Assembly: GCF_036039175.1 (NCBI RefSeq)
Contig: NZ_JAYXKP010000001.1
Span: forward strand, 186,001 to 250,000
Source of the DNA: Marinilactibacillus sp036039175
GTDB taxonomy: Bacteria > Bacillota > Bacilli > Lactobacillales > Carnobacteriaceae_A
Reading direction: 5' to 3'
DNA: 64,000 bases
The notes beneath the pieces are model-generated. The model made no database searches and had not been told where the DNA came from. It saw only the letters and a list, made by a program, of their open reading frames with translations. The position numbers and the translations under genes were made by a program. This document shows positions 35,397 to 45,034 of this stretch, piece after piece (within the stretch, counting starts at the first letter, position 1; the number at the start of each line of letters is the position of its first letter).

Positions 35397-37643
35397 ATGG
35401 AAAAAATGAATGGACAATGGAATAGATTAAAGCAGAATATCCGTAAACTTGATTGGTCAAAGTTTAAGGTATCCAAACAAAATAGAAGTAAAACAGACCA
35501 TAAAAGTGTTCGATGGCCTATTACTTTTATCCTGACCATCGTGATGTTGATTCCCGTATTATTAACATTATTATTTACATACATACAGACAACAAATATT
35601 TTAACAGAGCGCATTGAAGAGCAAGAAAGACAAATTACGACCAATATTGTTAGTACGATTAATAGTGCAGCAATTGCAGCAGAGTCAACTGTTGAAAGAC
35701 TCGCAATGGATTCTATTTTGAATCAAGTATCTTCCGGTGTAGAAGGGGCTAGTTCAGATCTTAGCTCACGCCTTCAGTACATAACTTCAGGGAATAGATA
35801 TATTGCCGATGCTTACTATATCGCTACAGGAGCGGATTCTGATTATGTTTCGACCGCTTCACTAAGTGGTGATTTATCGCAAACCTTACCTTGGCTTAAA
35901 GGAGCAACAGAATCAGCCGGTTTAATGTGGTCAGCGCCATATGAATTGAATAACAAAACGCGCATGACCGTTTCGAGACCTTTAGTAGCTGGAAGAGAAG
36001 TAATCGGTGTATTAGCAGTCGACTTAGATCTAGAGACTATCAAAATGGACGTTAAAAATGCAGAAATTGCTGACACAGGTTCTATTCAAATTTTCACTGA
36101 CGAAGGAGTAGCCATTGCTTCACCTGATGAATCAATTATTGGTCAAAATTATGGAAATGACCCGTTCTTTGTTTCAGCAAAAACCGCAAGTACAGAGAAC
36201 CCAACAGGTTTTATCAAAGATAAAACAGTCAACAATGAAAAGTTCGGCATTTATTATGAAAGCTTGAATTCATTAGGATTAAATATCTTTGGTATGGTAA
36301 CTGCTGATGAAATGCAATATGAGATTACTGCGTTAAATAAAATGATGATCTTCATTACTATTTTTACGATCATTCTTGCAGCAGTCATTTCTTATCTATT
36401 CTCAAGTGTATTGATGTCTATCGCACGTTCACTCATGAATTCATTTAGTCAGATTCGTGATGGGAAATTGACACACCGTTTAAAATATAAAGAACTTGTT
36501 CATATTCAAAATCCTTTTACAAATCTAATCAATAAAGATTCGAAAAACAAATCTGATCAAGTGAATATTGCAGAATCAGACCTTGATCCAAAAGGAAATG
36601 AATTGCACCAAATTGCGATTGTATTCAATGAAACGATGGAGACATTTGAAGGCACTATTGCGACGATACAAGGAAACAGCTTGAATGTTTCTGAAATGGC
36701 GACTTCTTTAACCGAATTATCTGATCAAACAAGTCGAGCAACTGCTGAAGTTGCACAAACCATTTCTGGTGTTGCTGAAGCAACAAGTTCGCAGACTCAA
36801 GACACTGAAGAAACAGCGAATCAAATGAATGAACTGTCAGTTGCTTTAAATGATATCAATGATGCTGTTGGAAAAATGGGTGAGCATGCAGACACTACAA
36901 TGGTCTTGAATGGAAGCAATACATTTGCAACACAAGATGTTGATACTAACTGGAAATCCACCTTATCTACGATCAATGGATTGAAAGTTCAGATTGAAGA
37001 AGTAGATGGAGATATTCAAAATATAGAAGGAATCGTCAATGCCATTACCAATATTGCTAAGAAAACAAACTTGCTTGCACTGAATGCTTCCATAGAAGCA
37101 GCGCGTGCTGGTGAAGCCGGTAGAGGATTCGCTGTAGTAGCTGAAGAAATTAGAAATCTTGCTGAACAGAGCGCACAATCTTCTAAAGATATTCAAAATA
37201 TTATTCATAGTGTTCAAAGCAAATCTACGAACATGGTTGAACACTTGGAAGAAACGAATCAAGAAAGTGCTGTTCAAACTGAGAAAATTGGCGAAGCGTT
37301 GACGGCTTCAGAAAATGTTGCCAGCTCACTTGAACAACTTGTTGCGAGTATGATTGTCGTCATGCAGTCATCTTCTGTTATCAATCAACGCAAAGATGAA
37401 GTTGTCTCACAATTAGAGAATATTGCTGCTTCCGCAGAAGAAAATTCTGCTGGAACACAAGAGGTTTCAGCGAATGCTGAAGAAATCCTTGCAACGATGG
37501 AAGACTTTTCCGCACACATTAGTAATTTAGAAAGTGTTGCAGATAATTTGAAAGAATCAGCTAAACGCTTTGAAATTAAATCATCACAAGCACCAGTTAA
37601 TTTGGAAGAAGATGAAACAGATCTGAATCCGCAGCTCGTTTAA
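35397..37643 (+). CDS. Methyl-accepting chemotaxis protein
   Basis: A 748-residue transmembrane chemoreceptor. The first membrane segment is at about 43-63, an extracellular double-Cache-type sensor spans about 64-305, the second membrane segment lies at about 310-340, then HAMP and the cytoplasmic coiled coil. The hairpin tip (LLALNASIEAARAGEAG, about 558-575) contacts CheA and CheW. Glutamate/glutamine-rich helices around 470 and 680-705 are likely methylation sites for CheR and CheB. AAAGGAG precedes the ATG. It leads the che operon, 27 bases before cheW. The ligand cannot be deduced. Confidence 0.93.
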   Translation: MEKMNGQWNRLKQNIRKLDWSKFKVSKQNRSKTDHKSVRWPITFILTIVMLIPVLLTLLFTYIQTTNILTERIEEQERQITTNIVSTINSAAIAAESTVERLAMDSILNQVSSGVEGASSDLSSRLQYITSGNRYIADAYYIATGADSDYVSTASLSGDLSQTLPWLKGATESAGLMWSAPYELNNKTRMTVSRPLVAGREVIGVLAVDLDLETIKMDVKNAEIADTGSIQIFTDEGVAIASPDESIIGQNYGNDPFFVSAKTASTENPTGFIKDKTVNNEKFGIYYESLNSLGLNIFGMVTADEMQYEITALNKMMIFITIFTIILAAVISYLFSSVLMSIARSLMNSFSQIRDGKLTHRLKYKELVHIQNPFTNLINKDSKNKSDQVNIAESDLDPKGNELHQIAIVFNETMETFEGTIATIQGNSLNVSEMATSLTELSDQTSRATAEVAQTISGVAEATSSQTQDTEETANQMNELSVALNDINDAVGKMGEHADTTMVLNGSNTFATQDVDTNWKSTLSTINGLKVQIEEVDGDIQNIEGIVNAITNIAKKTNLLALNASIEAARAGEAGRGFAVVAEEIRNLAEQSAQSSKDIQNIIHSVQSKSTNMVEHLEETNQESAVQTEKIGEALTASENVASSLEQLVASMIVVMQSSSVINQRKDEVVSQLENIAASAEENSAGTQEVSANAEEILATMEDFSAHISNLESVADNLKESAKRFEIKSSQAPVNLEEDETDLNPQLV

Positions 37644-37670
37644 CATGAAAAAGAGGAATGAGGAACTGTA

Positions 37671-38147
37671 ATGAATAAACACATATTATTTAGAGTTGGC
37701 GAACAAAACTATGCAATCTCTATAGCTGAAACGGATAGAGTCGTCCACATTGAGAATTACACAATTGTACCGGATGTATCTTCTTACATTATTGGTATGC
37801 AAGATATTGAAGGGACAATCGTGCCCATGATTGATTTATCTGAACGATTCTTTAAACAAAAATTAGAGAATTTTGATCAAACAGATACAGTGGTCGTGAA
37901 ATGGAAAGAAGAAAAGATTGGCTTAACAGTAAATGAAGTGCTTGCTGTTGAAGATTTCAATGAAGATCAAATTTCAAAAAAAGAAGCTTCAGGAGAAAAG
38001 AAAGACGGAGTTTCAACCTCCTATATTTCTGCTTTCGTTCAAACTAAAGATGGGATCGTACCAATTTTAGATCCTCACGCATTATTTAGTGCTGAACAGG
38101 CAGAGGAAATGCAGGCGTTACTTGCCATTAACCATATACAAAGCTAA
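37671..38147 (+). CDS. cheW: Chemotaxis coupling protein CheW (first copy)
   Basis: A 158-residue CheW-fold protein linking receptors to CheA. It starts with LFRVGEQNYAISI and has the conserved IEGTIVPMIDLSERF loop and GLTVNEVLAVEDF. The region around 95-125 holds a charged insertion (KKEASGEKKDGVSTS). GAGGAA precedes the ATG. A second, shorter CheW is encoded at 43617; both may couple, or this one may be receptor-specific given its position right behind the receptor gene. Confidence 0.92.
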   Translation: MNKHILFRVGEQNYAISIAETDRVVHIENYTIVPDVSSYIIGMQDIEGTIVPMIDLSERFFKQKLENFDQTDTVVVKWKEEKIGLTVNEVLAVEDFNEDQISKKEASGEKKDGVSTSYISAFVQTKDGIVPILDPHALFSAEQAEEMQALLAINHIQS

Positions 38148-38182
38148 AGTAACTGCTTAGTAGAATAACGGAGGAAAAGGCC

Positions 38183-38665
38183 ATGTCTGAACAAGTGAAG
38201 GTAGGGATTTCAGATTATAAAATTTCTGAGCCACCTAATCATTTAGTCACTATTGGACTCGGTTCATGCATAGGGATTGCTTTACACGAACCGATTACGA
38301 AAAAAGGCGCATTGATCCATATCATGCTACCTGAAAGTGAAGGATTCAAAGATACGACAAAGTGGGAAAAATTCGCAGACTTGGCGATACCAAGAGTTGT
38401 AGAACAAATACAAAAAGAAACTGGTAAAAAGAAATTAATTGCTAAAATTGCTGGTGGCGCTAGTATGTTTAAATTCAATAATCAAAACGATACAATGCAG
38501 ATCGGAAAAAGAAATGCTTTAGCAGTTGAAAAGGCCTTGAATGAACTGAAGATTCCTATTTTAGGAGATCATACGGGCGGTAAAATGGGTCGTTCAATGT
38601 TTGTTGATCTAGAAACATTCGAAGTGACTGTGCGAATGGTCAATCGTGAACTGCATATATTATAA
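38183..38665 (+). CDS. cheD: Receptor glutamine deamidase CheD
   Basis: A 160-residue deamidase converting receptor glutamines to glutamates; it also binds CheC. Catalytic residues by family comparison are Thr23 and Cys29 (LVTIGLGSCIG) and His46 (ALIHIMLPE). The GGASMF and GDHTGGKMGRSMF motifs are present. GGAGGAAAAGG precedes the ATG. Presence of CheC and CheD together indicates a Bacillus-type adaptation system rather than the E. coli one. Confidence 0.96.
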   Translation: MSEQVKVGISDYKISEPPNHLVTIGLGSCIGIALHEPITKKGALIHIMLPESEGFKDTTKWEKFADLAIPRVVEQIQKETGKKKLIAKIAGGASMFKFNNQNDTMQIGKRNALAVEKALNELKIPILGDHTGGKMGRSMFVDLETFEVTVRMVNRELHIL

Positions 38666-38709
38666 TCCTGCGAATACCGCAAGAGTTAACAAGTAAAGGA
38701 TGCTAGAAA

Positions 38710-39720
38710 ATGTCGATAAAAATAATGGTCATTGATGACTCGGCATTCATGCGTAGGATAATGAGTCATACCCTTCAGGAAATTGAAGGTGTAGAAGTAC
38801 ACAGCCTCATCAGTTGTGGTAAAGAAGCAATTGGAAAACTGAAACAACCTTTTCCAGATCTGATTACAATTGATGCACAAGTTCCTGATTTAAATGAAAC
38901 AAAAGAGCTCAAAAAACTCATTCAAGATCACACTATCCCAGCAGTTATGATCAGTTCATCGGATAGTAAAAAAGAAACAACCCTTAAAGCGCTTGAGATG
39001 GGCGCGGTTGATTATCTTCAAAGACCGCAGGAACTAAATAGAGACTGGGGAATTTTTCAAGAAAATCTAGAAAAGAAAATTAAGTTATTTACGAAATCAA
39101 AAAATAACCCAAATAAACTACCTAATAAAAAGAAAATACCAAAAACCAGTAACTTTACTTTACCTGTAGAAGCCATTGTTATAGGCGCTTCAACTGGTGG
39201 GCCCAAGGCACTGGTAGAAGTCATAAAGATGTTACCGCCTAAAATTGGTATTCCAGTTTTTATTGTCCAGCATATGCCGAAAGGCTTCACAACTTCTTTC
39301 GCCAATCGATTAGATTCAATTGCTGCTTTGACAGTTTTAGAGGCAGAAGATGGACAGAAAATACAAAAAGATACAGTTTATCTAGCACCAGGAGGTAAAC
39401 ATATGTTGTTAGATGGTGACAGAATATTGTTGACTGAAGAAGATAAAATACATGGCGTTAGGCCTGCAGTTGACTATCTTTTTGAAACAGCGGCCATAAA
39501 ATATAGCCATCACTTAGTCGGAGTCGTTCTGACCGGGATGGGTAATGATGGTGCACAAGGAAGCAAAGTGATCAAAGAAAACGGCGGATATATGATTACA
39601 CAGAATCAGGAGACATCGGTTATCTACGGTATGCCTAGAAATGTTGAGGAAAAAGGCTACTCTGATAAGGTAGCAAGCCTGTATGATATCGGCGATATCC
39701 TAAAAAATATGATTGGATGA
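38710..39720 (+). CDS. cheB: Chemotaxis response regulator / protein-glutamate methylesterase CheB
   Basis: A 336-residue two-domain enzyme that removes receptor methyl groups. The receiver domain (1-115) keeps Asp9, Asp10 and phospho-acceptor Asp55, but the usual MPxMDG loop reads VPDLNE and the conserved Lys before Pro is Arg105 (LQRPQ). The methylesterase domain (about 152-335) has the triad Ser161 (GASTGGP), His188 (VQHMPKG) and Asp280 (TGMGNDG). AAAGGA precedes the ATG. The altered receiver suggests changed phospho-control, while the catalytic part looks fully active. Confidence 0.96.
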   Translation: MSIKIMVIDDSAFMRRIMSHTLQEIEGVEVHSLISCGKEAIGKLKQPFPDLITIDAQVPDLNETKELKKLIQDHTIPAVMISSSDSKKETTLKALEMGAVDYLQRPQELNRDWGIFQENLEKKIKLFTKSKNNPNKLPNKKKIPKTSNFTLPVEAIVIGASTGGPKALVEVIKMLPPKIGIPVFIVQHMPKGFTTSFANRLDSIAALTVLEAEDGQKIQKDTVYLAPGGKHMLLDGDRILLTEEDKIHGVRPAVDYLFETAAIKYSHHLVGVVLTGMGNDGAQGSKVIKENGGYMITQNQETSVIYGMPRNVEEKGYSDKVASLYDIGDILKNMIG

Positions 39721-39729
39721 CAATAAAAT

Positions 39730-40509
39730 ATGGCGACATTAAATTTTGATTTTTTCTATGAGTGGGTCTTGAGCAATTTGAATATAAACTTGAATGCTTA
39801 TAAAGAGAAACAACTGCAAAGAAGAATCGGTACTATTATGAAACAGTCGGGTGCAACGACTCTTGAAGAATATGCAAAGAATATCTCTAAAGATGAAATA
39901 CTTAAAAAACAATTTCTGGATTATATAACGATTAACGTTACAGAATTTTTTAGAAATAAAGATTTATTTGATAATTTTGAATTAATGATCAATACGCACT
40001 TATCACCTAAATTTAAAGAACTGAAAATCTGGAGCGCTGCTTGTTCTATTGGAGCGGAACCATATTCACTAGCGATGATCGCACAAAAGAATAATATCAA
40101 ATTAAAACAAAAAATTATTGCTACAGATATTGACCGTACAATACTAGATCGTGCTGCAAAAGGGTATTACAGAGATAACGAATTAAAAAATGTTTCATTA
40201 GTAGACAAGAATACGTACTTTGATTTAAAAGATGGTTACTACTGCATACAGAACGCGATCAAACAAAAAGTTCAGTTCAAGCAGCATGATCTCGTTCAAG
40301 ATAAATATGAAAAAGGGTTCCATGCAATCGTCTGTAGAAATGTGACTATTTATTTTAAATCAGACGTCAAAGATGATATCTATATGCGAATGGCAGACTC
40401 TCTTGTTACTGGTGGATTACTCTTTACCGGTGCAACAGAAACCATTTATCAGCCTGAAAAGTATCAGTTAAGAAAAATCGCATCATTTATCTATGAGAAA
40501 ATAGAATAA
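39730..40509 (+). CDS. cheR: Chemotaxis receptor methyltransferase CheR
   Basis: A 259-residue S-adenosylmethionine-dependent enzyme that methylates receptor glutamates. The N-terminal helical domain ends at ITINVTEFFRNKDLF. The SAM pocket is WSAACSIGAEPYSLAM and the late motif VCRNVTIYF. It starts nine bases after cheB; only GGATG at the end of cheB serves as ribosome binding site, so expression is probably coupled. No C-terminal pentapeptide-binding extension is needed or seen. Confidence 0.95.
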   Translation: MATLNFDFFYEWVLSNLNINLNAYKEKQLQRRIGTIMKQSGATTLEEYAKNISKDEILKKQFLDYITINVTEFFRNKDLFDNFELMINTHLSPKFKELKIWSAACSIGAEPYSLAMIAQKNNIKLKQKIIATDIDRTILDRAAKGYYRDNELKNVSLVDKNTYFDLKDGYYCIQNAIKQKVQFKQHDLVQDKYEKGFHAIVCRNVTIYFKSDVKDDIYMRMADSLVTGGLLFTGATETIYQPEKYQLRKIASFIYEKIE

Positions 40510-40534
40510 TTTACGAAAGAAGGAGGAGATGAGT

Positions 40535-42535
40535 ATGGAAGATAACAGCGCCTACCGCGATCTGTTCTTTGAAGAAACAGATACGAATTTAGAAATATTA
40601 AACGAAGAAGTCCTGAGACTAGAACAAAACCCAGAAGATACGGAAATCATTGACTCAATCTTCCGCGCTGCCCATACATTAAAGGGTATGGCCGCGACGA
40701 TGGGCTACAATACAATGGCAAAACTGACTCACTCTGTTGAGAATGTATTTGAACTATTTAAATCAAAAACAGCTAAAGTCGATACAGGAACCGTTTCGTT
40801 GATCTTCGATTGTCTAGATACGCTTACAGACATTGTTGAAGCATTAAGAGCTGGTGAAAGTGATGAGTTAGATATCTCAGCACTTGTCGCAAGACTTGAA
40901 GCTGTCTCGAATGGAACAGAAGTTTCTAGCGAGCCGATCACTGAAGAATCTCAGTCAGATAAAATGGATTTAACATTAGAAAAATTAGATCCGTCTGATC
41001 TAACCGTGATCGAGCAAGCAGAACAAGCAGATTACAAAGCATTCGTAATTGCGGTCAAAGTGGATAAAGATAGCTTTATGAAAGCTGCCAGAGCCTTTCT
41101 GGTCATCAATAAATTGGAGCAAGAAGGCGATATTATTCACACAGAGCCTTCAGCAGATAAAATCGAAGAAGGCGAGTTTGAAGAACACTTCAAACTCCTA
41201 CTCTTAAGCAAACAAGAGGAATCAACTTTAAAAGAACAGATTCTTGAAACGAGTGAAATTGAAGAAGTTTTAATCAAACCGTTTGAGAAAGCACCTAGCA
41301 TTGAAGAAGAGGCTCAACCAGTTGGCATAGAAGCAGGCGTTCCTTCTGAAGCAGAAGTGAAAACCGCTGCACCGAAAAAATCTATCTCTAAACAAACGAT
41401 TAGAGTAGATCTATCCAGACTAGATCAGTTTATGAACCTAGTATCTGAACTGGTTATCCATAGAACGAGACTAGAAGATCTGACGGAAAAAGAAAAACTT
41501 CAAGAATTAACAGAACCCCTAACAGAAGTTGGACGGATTACGACAGAGCTTCAAGAACTTGTTTTGCAGTTACGTATGCAGCCGTTCAATGTCGTCTTGC
41601 AGCGTTTTCCAAGAATGCTTAGAGATTTGGCGAATGAACTGGGTAAAGAGATTCAACTGGTTACTGAAGGGGAAGATACTGAACTAGACAGAACGGTTAT
41701 CTCTGAAATTGGCGAGCCGATTATTCATCTTCTTAGAAATTCAGCTGACCACGGTATTGAAATGCCAGATGAAAGAGAAAGACTTGGTAAACCAAGACTT
41801 GGAACGGTTAAACTAGCTGCTTATCCAGAAGGAAATAGAGTGGTTGTTACCCTTTCAGACGACGGTAAAGGTTTGAACCCTCAAATGATCAAAGAAAGTG
41901 CAGAAAGAAAAGGGATTGATACAACTGGACTTTCTGATGAAGAACTTCAGCAACTAATATTCCACCCTGGTTTTTCTACTGCTGCGAAAGTAACGGGTAT
42001 TTCTGGACGTGGAGTAGGAATGGATGCTGTTAAAGAGAAAATTTCTAGCCTGAATGGAACGATTGAAACGATCAGTGAAGTGGGTAAAGGAACAACCTTT
42101 AAAATCGTTCTTCCACTGACACTTTCAATCATTCAGTCTCTTCTTGTTCGCTCAGGTGGTGAAACCTTTGCAATGCCTCAAGCCATTATTGACAAGGTCA
42201 ATCGTTTTGAGGAAGAAGAAGCGATTCAAGTCCATCAAAACGAAGTCTATCGCTACAATGATACAACGATACCGATTACTCGCCTTACAAGAGCCTTAAA
42301 TCTTGAAGAAACAGATGATCGTAATGCGCACATTATTATCGTATCTATTGGTGATGAAAAACATGGATTGGTTGTTGATGAGTTAGTTCAGCAAAAAGAG
42401 ATTGTGATCAAAAAACTCGGAAAAGAACTCGGTGAAATGAAGCAATTTCTCGGAGCAACCATCATGGGAGACGGGAGTATTAGTCTGATTCTTGATATCA
42501 CTTCAATCTGTAAAGAAAGAAGGGAAGTTAGATAA
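40535..42535 (+). CDS. cheA: Chemotaxis histidine kinase CheA
   Basis: A 666-residue kinase that passes phosphate to CheY and CheB. The HPt domain has His47 in RAAHTLKGMAAT. A regulator-binding P2 region (about 145-245) follows, then an acidic linker, the dimerisation helices (from about 290) and the ATPase domain with N box HLLRNSADHGIE, G1 SDDGKGLN and G2 SGRGVGMDAVK. A C-terminal CheW-like domain follows. ATG 40535 is chosen over 40529 because AGGAGG ends at 40526, leaving proper spacing only for the later one. It overlaps cheC by one base (TAATG). Confidence 0.97.
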   Translation: MEDNSAYRDLFFEETDTNLEILNEEVLRLEQNPEDTEIIDSIFRAAHTLKGMAATMGYNTMAKLTHSVENVFELFKSKTAKVDTGTVSLIFDCLDTLTDIVEALRAGESDELDISALVARLEAVSNGTEVSSEPITEESQSDKMDLTLEKLDPSDLTVIEQAEQADYKAFVIAVKVDKDSFMKAARAFLVINKLEQEGDIIHTEPSADKIEEGEFEEHFKLLLLSKQEESTLKEQILETSEIEEVLIKPFEKAPSIEEEAQPVGIEAGVPSEAEVKTAAPKKSISKQTIRVDLSRLDQFMNLVSELVIHRTRLEDLTEKEKLQELTEPLTEVGRITTELQELVLQLRMQPFNVVLQRFPRMLRDLANELGKEIQLVTEGEDTELDRTVISEIGEPIIHLLRNSADHGIEMPDERERLGKPRLGTVKLAAYPEGNRVVVTLSDDGKGLNPQMIKESAERKGIDTTGLSDEELQQLIFHPGFSTAAKVTGISGRGVGMDAVKEKISSLNGTIETISEVGKGTTFKIVLPLTLSIIQSLLVRSGGETFAMPQAIIDKVNRFEEEEAIQVHQNEVYRYNDTTIPITRLTRALNLEETDDRNAHIIIVSIGDEKHGLVVDELVQQKEIVIKKLGKELGEMKQFLGATIMGDGSISLILDITSICKERREVR

Positions 42536-43137
42536 TGGGCCTTAACGAATCACTACTTCGATTAGATGCTTTACAGGAAATGGTTAATATCGGTGGAGGA
42601 AATGCAGCAACAAGTTTATCCAAACTGATTGACCGAAAAGTTGAAATGGATGTTCCAACACTTGAAGTCATGAATTATGATGACGTTTATCAGAAAATCC
42701 GTGGTGAAGAAGAAGTGGTTAAAGCGGTACTGATGAACGCACTCGGGGACGAAGATGAATATGGCATTTTCCTATTTGTAGTCGATCCTGAAGATGCTGA
42801 CCAGTTAGCTAAAATGATCATGCCAGAAGGAATCGAACTAACGGACGAATTAATCGATTCTTCCATTTCAGAGCTAGTTAACATATTAGTGCACTCTTTT
42901 ATAACGGCTGTCATGAAGATAATCGACACGATGATTATTTCTACAGTACCGATTATGGTGGAAGATATGTTTGGTTCGATTGTAAGTAGTGTCTATATGG
43001 AACAACAGCAATATGATGACAACATTTTTATCATTAAAAATGAATTTTATAGTCTTGGACACAAAATTGAAGGAAGTTTGTATTTTGTACCCAAGCCTGG
43101 TGTGTTAGAATTATTATTGCGTCGATTAGGCGTATAG
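42535..43137 (+). CDS. cheC: CheY-phosphate phosphatase CheC
   Basis: A 200-residue phosphatase. Both active-site motifs of the form (D/S)-x3-E-x2-N-x22-P are intact: Asp11-Glu15-Asn18-Pro41 and Ser109-Glu113-Asn116-Pro139. CheC also binds CheD, encoded in the same operon. Its start overlaps the cheA stop by one base, so it is translationally coupled. AGGGAAG lies upstream of the ATG. Confidence 0.95.
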   Translation: MGLNESLLRLDALQEMVNIGGGNAATSLSKLIDRKVEMDVPTLEVMNYDDVYQKIRGEEEVVKAVLMNALGDEDEYGIFLFVVDPEDADQLAKMIMPEGIELTDELIDSSISELVNILVHSFITAVMKIIDTMIISTVPIMVEDMFGSIVSSVYMEQQQYDDNIFIIKNEFYSLGHKIEGSLYFVPKPGVLELLLRRLGV

Positions 43138-43159
43138 GATTGAAGGGAGAAATTTAAAA

Positions 43160-43522
43160 ATGGCTAAACGTGTATTAATTGTTGATGACGCAGCATTCAT
43201 GCGTATCAAACTAAAAGATATTTTAGAAAAAAATGGATATGAGGTAGCAGCAGAAGCTCAAAATGGTGTTGAGGCTGTTGAGAAATTCAAAGAAACGCAA
43301 CCTGATTTAGTGACTATGGATATTACTATGCCAGAAAAAGATGGCGTTGAAGCACTTAAAGAAATCAAACAACTTGATCCAAATGCAGTTGTTTTAATGT
43401 GTTCAGCAATGGGTCAGCAGTCTATGGTTATGGATGCGATTCGTGCCGGAGCTATTGATTTCATCGTAAAACCTTTTGATACAGAACGCGTTATCAAAGC
43501 TTTAGATAAAGCTAGCCAGTAA
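43160..43522 (+). CDS. cheY: Chemotaxis response regulator CheY
   Basis: A 120-residue single receiver domain: acidic pocket Asp9-Asp10, phospho-acceptor Asp54 (TMDITMPEKDG), Ser/Thr near MCSAMG and Lys in IVKPFD. Phosphorylated CheY binds the switch protein FliM, encoded downstream. AAGGGAG precedes the ATG. A long-looped hairpin follows the gene. Confidence 0.97.
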   Translation: MAKRVLIVDDAAFMRIKLKDILEKNGYEVAAEAQNGVEAVEKFKETQPDLVTMDITMPEKDGVEALKEIKQLDPNAVVLMCSAMGQQSMVMDAIRAGAIDFIVKPFDTERVIKALDKASQ

Positions 43523-43528
43523 ACACAT

Positions 43529-43577
43529 AAAACGGTGAAGATGTGCATTCAAAAAATTGTCACACCTACACCGTTTT
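43529..43577 (+). terminator. Possible weak terminator after cheY
   Basis: AAAACGGTG (43529-43537) pairs with CACCGTTTT (43569-43577) over a 31-base loop, with only a short T tract. It may partly end the che transcript before the second cheW. Confidence 0.4.
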
Positions 43578-43616
43578 ATTGTATCTAGAATAAGTATAAT
43601 AAGGAGGGACGAAGTC

Positions 43617-44030
43617 ATGCAGGTAATTGTATTTCGTCTAGGAGAAAGAACTTACGGCTTTTCCACTGATAGAGTAGAAGAAATTACGACAATTCTTTCA
43701 ACGACTAAAGTGCCACATGCTCCAGAGTGGACTGTGGGTCTAGTGAACTTAAGAGGACAGGTCATGACATTAGTTGATCTCGATAAACTTTTGAATGAGA
43801 CAAGTTCTACTGAAGAAGACTGGTACAAAAACACTATCATTATACATACTGAAGAGAACCCTATCGCATTAAAAGTAGGTCCAGTGATTGGTGTAACCGA
43901 CGTCGAAGAAAACGAATTTCAATTAAGTGGGGAAGAAGAATCTGTCATTTCTGGATATCTATCTGTTTACGACAGTATCGTAAGCGTTATTGAATTGGAT
44001 CAGATCTTTAAGGAGAAAGAGGAAGTATAA
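43617..44030 (+). CDS. cheW: Chemotaxis coupling protein CheW (second copy)
   Basis: A 137-residue minimal CheW: VIVFRLGERTYGFSTDRVEEI, then the conserved VGLVNLRGQVMTLVDLDKL loop. It is shorter than the first copy at 37671 and lacks its charged insertion. ATG 43617 has AAGGAGGG eight bases upstream; the open frame extends 20 codons further back into the region after cheY but without a start signal. Its stop overlaps the fliM start (TAATG), so it is coupled to the switch genes. Confidence 0.93.
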   Translation: MQVIVFRLGERTYGFSTDRVEEITTILSTTKVPHAPEWTVGLVNLRGQVMTLVDLDKLLNETSSTEEDWYKNTIIIHTEENPIALKVGPVIGVTDVEENEFQLSGEEESVISGYLSVYDSIVSVIELDQIFKEKEEV

Positions 44031-45034
44031 TGAGCCAACAAGTCCTGTCACAACAAGAAATTGATGCATTGTTGGATGCAATGGACAGTGGCGAAATTGA
44101 TACAGAACAAATGGTAGAGGAACTGGATTCCCCTAAAGTAAAACCGTATGATTTTCGTCGACCTGTTCGTTTGTCAAAAGAATATCTATCAACAATCACG
44201 ATGGTATTCGAAGACTTTTCCAAAATTGCAGTCAATTTGTTGTCTACCCAACTGAGAAAGCCCGTAGATATTAAAATTGCGGCAATTGAGCAAGTATCGT
44301 TCGATGAATTCGTTCATTCAGTTCCAAGTTTTACCTTAATGGGTATTTTTCAAAGTAAACCACTTAGTGGTATGCAGATTATAGAAATCAATCCTCAGTT
44401 TAGTTTACAAATGGTCGAACTGCTTTGTGGATTCAGCGAATTATCAGATGAAATTTTACCATCAGATAAAGATAGTTTCACAGATATCGAAAGAGCTATT
44501 TTAGAAGATGTTACGAATTCATTCTTACGTTCTTTTGAAACGGCTTGGAAAGAAATTACAGAACTAAAGGTTGAATTAGAATATACGGAAACGAATCCGC
44601 AATTACTACAGACAATGTCTCCCAATGAACCTGTCTTACTTGTTACATTCTCGGTTACACTTGATGAACAGAAGACTTTTATCAATATGTGTGTACCTTA
44701 CATATTCTTTGAGGACATGCTGGACAAATTGAGTTTCCGCAACTGGTTCCATTCAGGTAAAGAATTCGATTCTTCTGAAAGAGGTCAGATTTCTAAAAAC
44801 CTTGAACAGGTTCCATTGAATCTGGAAGTCCTACTTGGTGAGTCTCAGATGACAATTTCTGATTTCCTTGAAATGGAAGAAGGCGACATTATACAGTTGA
44901 ATGAGAAGACTTCAAAACCATTGACGATGTATGTTGAAGACAAGCCTTATTACAAAGTGAAACCAGGAATGATCGAGGATCAACTGGCAGTAGAAGTTAT
45001 GAAGTTTATGGGAGGAGAGAGTACCGATGAGTAG
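44030..45034 (+). CDS. fliM: Flagellar motor switch protein FliM
   Basis: A 334-residue switch protein binding CheY-phosphate. The N-terminal peptide LSQQEIDALLDAM is the CheY-binding segment. The middle CheC-like domain contains FDEFVHSVPSFTLMGIF, and the C-terminal SpoA domain (about 255-325) includes PLNLEVLLGESQMTISDFL. AAGGAGAAAGAGG precedes the ATG. The end overlaps fliY by eight bases. Confidence 0.96.
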   Translation: MSQQVLSQQEIDALLDAMDSGEIDTEQMVEELDSPKVKPYDFRRPVRLSKEYLSTITMVFEDFSKIAVNLLSTQLRKPVDIKIAAIEQVSFDEFVHSVPSFTLMGIFQSKPLSGMQIIEINPQFSLQMVELLCGFSELSDEILPSDKDSFTDIERAILEDVTNSFLRSFETAWKEITELKVELEYTETNPQLLQTMSPNEPVLLVTFSVTLDEQKTFINMCVPYIFFEDMLDKLSFRNWFHSGKEFDSSERGQISKNLEQVPLNLEVLLGESQMTISDFLEMEEGDIIQLNEKTSKPLTMYVEDKPYYKVKPGMIEDQLAVEVMKFMGGESTDE

